Source: Bacillota bacterium
Lineage (GTDB): Bacteria > Bacillota > Clostridia > Acetivibrionales > DSM-1351
Assembly (NCBI GenBank): GCA_023426005.1
Contig: JAFABO010000234.1
Coordinates: 1 to 46,403 of the forward strand
Direction of reading: 5' to 3'
DNA length: 46,403 nt
A program made the position numbers and the translations under genes. Shown here one piece after another: positions 8,275 to 15,105 of this stretch (position 1 is its first letter; every line of letters starts with the position of its first letter). The notes below the pieces were generated by a model. It was not told where the DNA came from. It was given only the letters and a program-made list of their open reading frames with translations, and did not search any database.

Positions 8275-9336
8275 TTGAATGTGTTAGATCATTTTTTAAT
8301 AGGGCAGCAGATATGTAATTATGACAAAAATTCCATACAAAAAGAATATGGTAATTTGAAAGGGCCATTGAATATTATGTGGGATATGACAAACAGATGC
8401 AACCTGCACTGTATGCACTGTTACAATGGCAGCGGTAACGATCCCAGGTATAAGGACCTGTCTGAAGAGGATATGATGGTTATCGGCAGACATATAGTGG
8501 AGGCAGGGATTCCTGTTGTGTGCTTTTGCGGCGGAGAGCCATTGATAAGGTATCCGTTGATTGTCAGGCTGGCAGGTTTGTTATCTGACAACGGCATATT
8601 GGTTAATATGGTTACAAACGGCCTGCTGCTGACAGACGAAAGAATTAAAGAGCTTAAAGGCAACGGGATCAATGGAATCCAAATCAGCCTGGATTCGTAT
8701 TCTCCGGAAGTTCATGACAAATTCAGAGGGAGAACAGGAGCATACCAGAAGGCACTGAGTGCTATTGAAAATATTCTCCTGTCTGGAATAGTTCCGGAAG
8801 TGACGTTTATTCCTACAAGAATTAATTATATGGATGTAGGCGGAGTAATTGACATATTACACAAAATGGGAATAAAAAAATTAAACTCCATGCCTTTTAT
8901 CCCAATAGGGAGGGGGTATGACAATAAGAGTGAGTTAAAGATGGATAGCCGGGAACAATGGGAATTTGATTGGATAATACATAGGAAAAGCAAAGAATAT
9001 ATGGACTTCGAATTTAATAACGGCGATCCGTTGGAGCATATTTATCTATTCTCACAAAACCCATATGCCAAAACCATTACATATGAAATAAGGTGCAACG
9101 GGGATATAGTTGTCAGTCCTTATATGCCGTTCCTTTATGGCAATGCGGTGAAATATTCACTTAATGAGTTGTGGGATGCAGGGTTGAAGGACATTTGGAG
9201 AACTCCCCGGGTCAGAAATGCAGCTGAAAAGATAATTTCACTTGAAGAAATTGAAAATCAGGATAACATGCCATGGAACAATGAGGATTACCAATTGTAT
9301 GAGGGAGGGGTATGTGATGTTCTATACCAGAGTTAA
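8275..9336 (+). CDS. SPASM-type radical SAM peptide maturase
   Basis: 353 residues from the chosen TTG (GGAGGG six bases upstream); the frame is open back to a TTG at 8227, but the extension has no site. The cluster motif is C42-x3-C46-x2-C49 (NRCNLHCMHCYNG), followed by the SAM-binding FCGGEPL and a typical TIM-barrel run (MVTNGLLL, QISLDSYSPEVHDKFRG). The C-terminus has the SPASM-like IRCNGDIVVSPYMPFLYGN and LNELW pattern but keeps only one cysteine, so auxiliary clusters may be reduced or absent. Relatives form thioethers, C-C links or D-amino acids in peptides. The alternating core encoded downstream makes an epimerase role attractive, but this cannot be proven from the sequence. Confidence 0.85.
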   Translation: MNVLDHFLIGQQICNYDKNSIQKEYGNLKGPLNIMWDMTNRCNLHCMHCYNGSGNDPRYKDLSEEDMMVIGRHIVEAGIPVVCFCGGEPLIRYPLIVRLAGLLSDNGILVNMVTNGLLLTDERIKELKGNGINGIQISLDSYSPEVHDKFRGRTGAYQKALSAIENILLSGIVPEVTFIPTRINYMDVGGVIDILHKMGIKKLNSMPFIPIGRGYDNKSELKMDSREQWEFDWIIHRKSKEYMDFEFNNGDPLEHIYLFSQNPYAKTITYEIRCNGDIVVSPYMPFLYGNAVKYSLNELWDAGLKDIWRTPRVRNAAEKIISLEEIENQDNMPWNNEDYQLYEGGVCDVLYQS

Positions 9337-10120
9337 AAAAAGTTATGTAGGGCTTCTTAGAGAGGAAGAGAACGGTACAAGACTTTTTTACCCAATATCC
9401 TATTCAAAACCTCATTTTATGAACAAGTCCGTATATGAAATATGGAATCTCATTGATAATAGGACTGAAGAAGATATTGTTGCGGTATTGAAAAAAAGAT
9501 ATCCAAAGGTTGAAGAAGACCGGTTAAGAAGGGATGTGAAACATACAATAGCATATTTTATTAATCTGGAGATGGTAAAGGAGGTCAATGAGTGTATGGA
9601 AGAAAAAATGTGCGATATTTGCATATTTGAGGAAAAGGATTTTACAAATGCTTCAAAATTTATTACGAGCCAGGGCGGTGCGGCTACTGACAGGAATTTT
9701 CTGTTCACTTCGGATCATCTGCAGGGTGAAGCATTTAAAAATTATTATAAAGCAATAAATATGCGCACAAATCATTTTCATCAAATTGAAGTTTTTCTTA
9801 ATGTTGTGGACAGAGAAACAAAAGAAAACGTCGGAGTCATAGGGATATATGTGTGTCCAAATAATTCTGTAGTGTATGTCACAACAATTATTCTCAGTAA
9901 CAAATCGTATCTGGAAAGTGCGCTGAATGAATTGGAAACAATGCTGGGGTATCAGACTGTAAAAGAGATCAAAATCAAGTTTGCTGATGATAGTAATGTG
10001 GACGAACAATTATTTTGCAGTTTGGGCTTTAAAAAGGAAAGTGTTATTTTATTTGAAACAATTAAAGGCGGAAATTTTCTTATATATGGAAAGGCGATTG
10101 AAAGGGAGAGAGTATGTTAA
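9317..10120 (+). CDS. PqqD-like domain fused to a GNAT acyltransferase
   Basis: 267 residues from the ATG at 9317 (GGAGGGG six bases upstream). Residues 1-90 fit a PqqD-type RiPP recognition domain: a beta-rich start, the segment FMNKSVYEIWNLIDNRTEEDIV, then helices ending INLEMV. Residues about 95-267 look like a GNAT acyltransferase: DICIFEEKDF start, a central VGVIGIYV strand pair and a C-terminal CSLGFKKESVILFE, the usual end of the fold. The fusion suggests that leader binding delivers a peptide (Lys or N-terminal amine) for acylation; GNATs are known lipidating enzymes in some RiPP pathways. The gene overlaps the SPASM gene by 20 bases and the methyltransferase by 7. Confidence 0.6.
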   Translation: MFYTRVKKSYVGLLREEENGTRLFYPISYSKPHFMNKSVYEIWNLIDNRTEEDIVAVLKKRYPKVEEDRLRRDVKHTIAYFINLEMVKEVNECMEEKMCDICIFEEKDFTNASKFITSQGGAATDRNFLFTSDHLQGEAFKNYYKAINMRTNHFHQIEVFLNVVDRETKENVGVIGIYVCPNNSVVYVTTIILSNKSYLESALNELETMLGYQTVKEIKIKFADDSNVDEQLFCSLGFKKESVILFETIKGGNFLIYGKAIERERVC

Positions 10121-11481
10121 GAGCAGACATTAATAAGGATAAGGCTGTACAATTTGGTAAATGGATTAACGAAAGCAATTATGGATTTATTTACAAATCA
10201 ATGGCAGGTATTTTTAATACCGTTGAACCATGGATTAATGAGAAACAGATTGAATTAATGCTGAAAGACCTGAACCCTGATGACAGATGTATAATAGAGT
10301 TTTTTCTGCTGGGATACGGCAAGGAAAAAAGTGAAATGCTGAGGATTTTAAGCAGAGAAAACTATGAATTTCTATTGGATATAGGTTTCGCAAGTGAAAA
10401 AGAAAATCTCATTGATCCCGAAGGGTTTTGCATATTACCTATAGAGGATTTGCTTTTAATAGTGAGCTTGCCCAACTGCTATAAGAATGCAAAACAGCGT
10501 ATTTCCGATATTTATATCGGATCAGATTCTACAAAACTGATGAAATACATAAAGAAGGGAAAGTATGAAAGTATTCTGGATTTATGTGCAGGCTCAGGCG
10601 TGCAGGGATTAAATGTTGCTGCTTATGCAGGCAAGGTCGTGGAAGTTGAGTTGAATGATATTGCATACAATGCCGCTCTTCTGAATGCAAAAATCAATGG
10701 GGTCAGCCAGGATAAATATGAAGTTCGAAAAGGTGATTTATATAGTGTAGTCACTGAAGAATTTGACTGCATAATTAGCAATCCGCCATTTGTTCCGGTG
10801 CCCAAAGATATAACTTTTCCTTTGTGCGGAGACGGCGGAGAAGACGGTCTGGATATTGTAAGAACTATTGTCGGTGGATTTGAAAAATTCTTGAAGCCTT
10901 CAGGAAAGGCATATATGGTACTTGAATGTATTGGAAATGAGGAGAGGCCTTATGTGGTTGATTGCATGAAGGAGGTCTTGAAAACCGGGATAATCAATGT
11001 TTCCCTGATTAATAGGCAGCAAATCGAGTTTCAGGCCGATGCATCAGCAAAAATAGCAATTTCCATATATAACGATCCTCAGAACTATGAAATGTACTAT
11101 AAGGCATGGATGGACATGTTTGAAAGAAATAACGCTACGTATATTTATCCGGTTGTTGTGGAATATATCAACAATGACAAGGAGCTGGAAGTTAACTATT
11201 TGAGAAATTACAGCAAATGGTCATTGGATTCCAAATTTGAAGTTACCGGCGGAGTTGAGATTTCTGAGTGTAATAAACAATATTTCGCTGCTTTTGAGAA
11301 GGGAAAAACAAAAGCCGTTTTTGATGAGGAAGTGAGGGACTTACTTAAAACGAGCGGCAACAGAAGTATAAGAACCGTGATAAAGGATTGCATGGATACC
11401 GGTGCTTACGTTAAAAAGATAAAAAGTACATTAAAAGCAGTCAGTGGCTTGGAAGCCCAGGGAGTTATAGTCAGGAAGTAA
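10114..11481 (+). CDS. Class I SAM methyltransferase with NPPF motif, candidate Asn-amide N-methyltransferase
   Basis: 455 residues. Motif I is ILDLCAGSGVQGLN (about 154-167), followed by acidic VELND (178-182) and the catalytic IISNPPF (NPPF at 223-226). NPP(Y/F) is the hallmark of enzymes that methylate planar amide or exocyclic amine nitrogens, such as PrmC/HemK on glutamine amide and N6-adenine methylases. About 130 residues precede and 150 follow the catalytic domain, longer than PrmC, so substrate-binding additions are likely. The gene sits just before the Asn-rich precursor. In polytheonamide biosynthesis a dedicated enzyme (PoyE) methylates D-Asn side chains; the parallel here is inference. 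It overlaps the PqqD-GNAT gene by 7 bases. Confidence 0.75.
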   Translation: MLRADINKDKAVQFGKWINESNYGFIYKSMAGIFNTVEPWINEKQIELMLKDLNPDDRCIIEFFLLGYGKEKSEMLRILSRENYEFLLDIGFASEKENLIDPEGFCILPIEDLLLIVSLPNCYKNAKQRISDIYIGSDSTKLMKYIKKGKYESILDLCAGSGVQGLNVAAYAGKVVEVELNDIAYNAALLNAKINGVSQDKYEVRKGDLYSVVTEEFDCIISNPPFVPVPKDITFPLCGDGGEDGLDIVRTIVGGFEKFLKPSGKAYMVLECIGNEERPYVVDCMKEVLKTGIINVSLINRQQIEFQADASAKIAISIYNDPQNYEMYYKAWMDMFERNNATYIYPVVVEYINNDKELEVNYLRNYSKWSLDSKFEVTGGVEISECNKQYFAAFEKGKTKAVFDEEVRDLLKTSGNRSIRTVIKDCMDTGAYVKKIKSTLKAVSGLEAQGVIVRK

Positions 11482-11540
11482 GTTTGATATATTGTTGATT
11501 AATACAATATATAAATTATAAGAGAGAGGAGGATATACAT

Positions 11541-11714
11541 ATGGAATTAATGATTGATTATATCAGCCCTGAAATTGTAGTAGACGATGGCAGAGTTGAA
11601 CCACAGGCTCTTGTGCTTGTGAATGTCAATGTTCTTGTAAATGTCAACGCAAATGTAAACGCCAATGCAAATGCAAACGCAAACGCAAATGCAAACGTAA
11701 ATGCAAACGTTTAG
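11541..11714 (+). CDS. RiPP precursor peptide with alternating Asn-Ala/Val core
   Basis: A 57-residue product behind a strong GAGGAGG site eight bases from the ATG. Residues 1-27 form an acidic leader-like part (MELMIDYISPEIVVDDG, then RVEPQALVLV). From residue 28 to the end, Asn occupies every even position (28, 30, 34-56) except Leu32, with Val or Ala at the odd ones: 14 Asn in 30 residues, ending NANV. The pattern is like the NVNANV stretch of the polytheonamide core, whose Asn residues become D-configured and N-methylated to line a beta-helix. There is no Cys, Ser or Thr in the core, so lanthionine or thioether chemistry is excluded. The leader is not a nitrile-hydratase-like one. No close family is known to me. 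Confidence 0.82.
   Translation: MELMIDYISPEIVVDDGRVEPQALVLVNVNVLVNVNANVNANANANANANANVNANV
11640..11711 (+). repeat. Degenerate AAY-GYN hexanucleotide repeat encoding the core
   Basis: Twelve consecutive six-base units (Asn codon AAT/AAC plus GCA/GCC/GTA/GTC/GTT) encode residues 34-57. The middle units are almost identical (AAYGCA), so unit number could change by slippage or unequal recombination. Confidence 0.85.
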
Positions 11715-11738
11715 CAGCAGGTAAAGGACAAGGGCAAA

Positions 11739-11799
11739 AGAGGAGCTCCGAGGGTGAAAGCATAAAGGGGTTCAGAATGCTTATCCTTTCGGCTCCTCT
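11739..11799 (+). other. Long imperfect stem-loop between precursor and exporter
   Basis: Arms 11739-11763 and 11777-11799 pair over about 20 positions, including GU pairs and a two-base bulge, with a 13-base loop. The run after it is A-rich (GAAAAAATAAA), not T-rich. It is therefore more likely an mRNA-stabilising or processing hairpin that raises precursor transcript relative to the exporter than a simple terminator. Confidence 0.6.
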
Positions 11800-11827
11800 G
11801 AAAAAATAAAGGGTGTAAAGGTGCGAC

Positions 11828-13435
11828 GTGAAACATATATTTATTAAAATTATAAGCGAAAAGAAAAAATCATTTATTTTTCTTACTTTAATCAATATAT
11901 TTGTTACTGCAATAGGAGTCTTACTGCCATATCTGAATGGTAAATTCATTGATCTGTTGACATTAAGAGTGAGATACAACATTATACTGGAAATGTGTCT
12001 GTTTATTCTGGCAATTGGACTTGCCAGCGTGATTCTGTTTTATATAAAACAGATTCTGGAAGCAGGTATAAGGCTGAAATCCGCTTATTCCATTAAACTG
12101 AAGGTTGTTGAGCAGGTCAGAAAGATTCCGATACTGATTTATAAGAAGTTTAATCCCTCTTATCTGAATCATAGGACCGAGCAGGATATAAGTGACATTG
12201 TAGCATTTATTATTGCAAATTATGCAACTGTGTTTATAAATTTTGTACAGATTCTGGTGCTTTTGTTTATAATCTTTAAAATCAGCAAAAACATAACCAT
12301 AATAATGTTAATTTTTCTGCCCATTTACTATTTTGCTTATTTAAAATTCAGAAAACCCTTGTACGATAGAAGTTATGAAGCGAAAGAAACTCAGAATTCC
12401 TTTTTCAATTCGCTAAATGATCAGTTTACTTTCCTGGAAGATATTAAAATCAATGCTAATGATGAATATAACAATAAATATTTATTTTTGCAATTTAATG
12501 ACTATTTTAAAAAGTACATTAATTATATAAAAACCAGCGGGAAATTTTCATCTCTGGATGGAATTATTTCTATTGTTTTTCAGGTGGCTACTTTTTTACA
12601 GGGAGGATGGGAAACCTTAAACGGAAGGATGTCCATTGGTGAATTGACTATTATTTGCACATATTTCGCAATGGCCCTTCAAGTAATAAAATATTACTTT
12701 GAATTAGGTAAAACCTATCAGAATGTGAAAACTTCTGTAAATAGGTTGAATGAAATATTTGACATTGAAGTTGAGCAGGACGGTAAATTAATTATAGAAA
12801 AAATTAATGTGATTTCATGTGACCTGACATTTAAATATGAAGGCGATAAGAATTTAATTGAAAAAATAAAAATAGACCTGGAAAAAGGGAATATATGCAG
12901 CATAGTTGGTAAAAATGGAAGCGGTAAATCAACCATTTCCAAGCTATTGATTGGTATATTGAATACCGGCGACGTATATTACAATGAGAATAATATTAGT
13001 TCAATTAATATGAAGAACTTGAGAAGTCAACATATTCTCTATATTTCTCAATCTTTAAATTATCCAAACAGAACCATTGATGAAATATATCGGGAGTTTA
13101 ACGAAAATATCAGCCTGAATGAAGTGTTAGAAAAAATAAAGGAAATGAATCTGAACGATGAAGAGGATATTATTAACCTGTACAATCAAAATTGGAATAA
13201 AAACGTAAACTCGTTGTCGGGAGGGGAAAAGCAAATTATCTCCATATTGAAGTGTATAGTGAGAGATGCAGAATTTATCATATTTGACGAACCCACATCA
13301 AATCTGGATGCAAATAGGGCAGAAATATTTTTAAACATCATAAAGTATCTTCAAAAACAACAAAAATTGTTATTAATCATAACGCATGATTTATCTTTGG
13401 CAGATGTCAGTGATTCTTTAATAGAGCTGTGCTGA
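11828..13435 (+). CDS. ABC exporter with fused membrane and ATPase domains
   Basis: 535 residues: five to six membrane helices over about residues 15-290, then an ATPase domain with Walker A GKNGSGKST (361-369), LSGGEK signature (463-468) and Walker B FIIFDEPT (483-490). This is the half-transporter layout of peptide and lipid exporters, expected to act as a homodimer. It has no N-terminal C39 peptidase domain, so it cannot remove a leader itself. The GTG start follows AAAGGTG closely. It lies after the precursor gene and its stem-loop and is the obvious candidate to export the mature peptide. The ATPase is slightly short around the Q-loop but complete. Confidence 0.9.
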   Translation: MKHIFIKIISEKKKSFIFLTLINIFVTAIGVLLPYLNGKFIDLLTLRVRYNIILEMCLFILAIGLASVILFYIKQILEAGIRLKSAYSIKLKVVEQVRKIPILIYKKFNPSYLNHRTEQDISDIVAFIIANYATVFINFVQILVLLFIIFKISKNITIIMLIFLPIYYFAYLKFRKPLYDRSYEAKETQNSFFNSLNDQFTFLEDIKINANDEYNNKYLFLQFNDYFKKYINYIKTSGKFSSLDGIISIVFQVATFLQGGWETLNGRMSIGELTIICTYFAMALQVIKYYFELGKTYQNVKTSVNRLNEIFDIEVEQDGKLIIEKINVISCDLTFKYEGDKNLIEKIKIDLEKGNICSIVGKNGSGKSTISKLLIGILNTGDVYYNENNISSINMKNLRSQHILYISQSLNYPNRTIDEIYREFNENISLNEVLEKIKEMNLNDEEDIINLYNQNWNKNVNSLSGGEKQIISILKCIVRDAEFIIFDEPTSNLDANRAEIFLNIIKYLQKQQKLLLIITHDLSLADVSDSLIELC

Positions 13436-13531
13436 CGACTCTGATAAAAAAATAGGATTTATGGTTTTGGGGAGCTGGTTATTATAATATTCCACTTTTT
13501 TTATAGATCTCAAAGTAAGAGAGATTTTTAC

Positions 13532-13824
13532 ATGAAAAAAAGAATTATAGAAATTGGACCTATAGCTATATTAATTACAATTATATGTAATATAATTGCT
13601 TATAATTACCTTCCTGATAATATTGGCCTGCAAGTGAATACAAGTGGAGATATTAATAATTACATTTCTAAAAATTTATTTGTCGTTTTCGCTCCCATAG
13701 GGTTAGCACTAATTTACTTATTTTAAAACTTATGAGAAAAGAGACAACCGGCAAAACCGTATTACTAGCTAATATAGTCATAATAATTACTAATTTTATT
13801 ATCATATTTTTGAATGTTAAGTAA
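13532..13824 (+). pseudogene. Second DUF1648 (SdpI-type) gene, frameshifted
   Basis: The first 64 codons encode two helices and the DUF1648 motif in the form YLPDNIGLQVNTSGDINN, clearly related to the first gene of the cluster. The frame stops at a TAA at 13724-13726 in the run TTATTTTAAAACTT. Reading one frame over continues without a break through KLMRKETTGKTVLLANIVII and supplies the missing third helix, ending at TAA 13822-13824. One base gained or lost would restore a protein of about 97 residues. It could be a true pseudogene or an indel in the assembly. Its position suggests a former or variant second immunity gene. Confidence 0.65.
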
Positions 13825-13932
13825 TTCCTTTTCTACAAAGAGCTTATGTAAAATTAAAAATAAAAAATCGCTGAACTTCCACTTTTTACGAAAGAAATGT
13901 CCATCTATGCCCACTGAATACTTTTTAAACAG

Positions 13933-14832
13933 TCAGCTTAAATCTCTATGGGATTGCCTGTATATTTTAGGTGTAATCCCAAGAAGTTTCTTAAAGGTTT
14001 TAATGAAAAAGCTCACATCTTCAAAGCCTACTGTCAATGCTATTTCTAAAACAGACATCTCGGATTTTTCCAGCAAACTACAGGCTTTATGAATTCTGTA
14101 GGTATTGATGTATTCTACCGGAGTTTTGCCTGTCATGGACTTAAAAATTTTACAAAAGTAATCCTTACTGATATTTGCTTCCTGAGCAAGCTCGGAAATA
14201 TAAATTTTATCGGTATAGTTCTCCTGTATATATTTTAGTGTTTTTTTAACTTGAATCAGTTTTAATGGATTACCATAATCATTTTCAGATATGATATATT
14301 TTTTATTAATAATGATTTCAGATAATATTTTGTAAAGGTTTGCTGTAATACTCAGTTCATAGCCATATGTCTTATCGTAGAATATTTCAATAATCCTGGA
14401 TATAGCATTTAGAATTTCTACTTCCCAGGGATGCTCTCCCGAAATTAAGCATGGAAATCTATATTTGTTGTTAACAAAAGGTTCGATATACTTGGCTTGA
14501 CATATGTCAAGCATTTCAAGGCCAAAAACAATGGCGTATGCACAGCAGAAGGTATCTTCGATAGGGAGGCCGGTATGAATATATCCGCTGTTAATAAAAA
14601 GTGCCTGTCCTGCCGATGCTTCATAGGTCGAATTGTTTATATTGAAAGCAGCTTTACCTTCTTTTATATAAATGATTTCCATATCTTTATGGTAGTTGCA
14701 GTACACAAATAAATCACTTGTTAAGTTCAAAAATACATCCAGTGGAAACATAAGATCTCCATGGCTGATTTCAAATGATGCATTAGTTTGCAAAGCACCC
14801 TCCGATAGCTGAATAATTATATTTTTTATCAA
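13933..14832 (-). CDS. AraC-family transcriptional regulator
   Basis: 299 residues: an N-terminal cupin-type sensing domain (about 20-110, with HKDMEIIYIKEGKAAF and GQALFINSGYIH) and a C-terminal AraC double helix-turn-helix (about 195-295, with ISELAQEANISKDYFCKIFK and the family signature ALTVGFEDVSFFIKTFKKLLG). It is divergent from the glycosidase gene at 15106 across a 273-base AT-rich spacer and probably controls it in response to a sugar. The start used is TTG with a poor ribosome site, so the true start is uncertain; an internal ATG near residue 28 is possible. Confidence 0.88.
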   Translation of the reverse strand: MIKNIIIQLSEGALQTNASFEISHGDLMFPLDVFLNLTSDLFVYCNYHKDMEIIYIKEGKAAFNINNSTYEASAGQALFINSGYIHTGLPIEDTFCCAYAIVFGLEMLDICQAKYIEPFVNNKYRFPCLISGEHPWEVEILNAISRIIEIFYDKTYGYELSITANLYKILSEIIINKKYIISENDYGNPLKLIQVKKTLKYIQENYTDKIYISELAQEANISKDYFCKIFKSMTGKTPVEYINTYRIHKACSLLEKSEMSVLEIALTVGFEDVSFFIKTFKKLLGITPKIYRQSHRDLS

Positions 14833-15105
14833 AATAATACGAGAAATTAAATTCTGGCACCATTATAATTATATTATATATTCTTTCTAAGAAATTGCAA
14901 TAAACATTAGTACTTTGAAAGCAAGACGACCACTTATATTTTTAGTGCTTTTTAGAATATACATTTTTATCTTTACACATTAATTCATATTTTACCATTA
15001 TGTTTAAATTAAATTATTAATTATGGATTTGGCGATAGCTTAATCCTTAAAGTTTGCAACAAAGGATAGACATAAAAAAAACAAAAAATCTAAGGAGAGA
15101 TTACT

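Noticed and set aside
11644..11982. Minus-strand ORF with Leu/His/Arg repeats opposite the precursor
   Set aside because: It is the antisense image of the Asn-Ala codon repeat and the exporter start, without a ribosome site.
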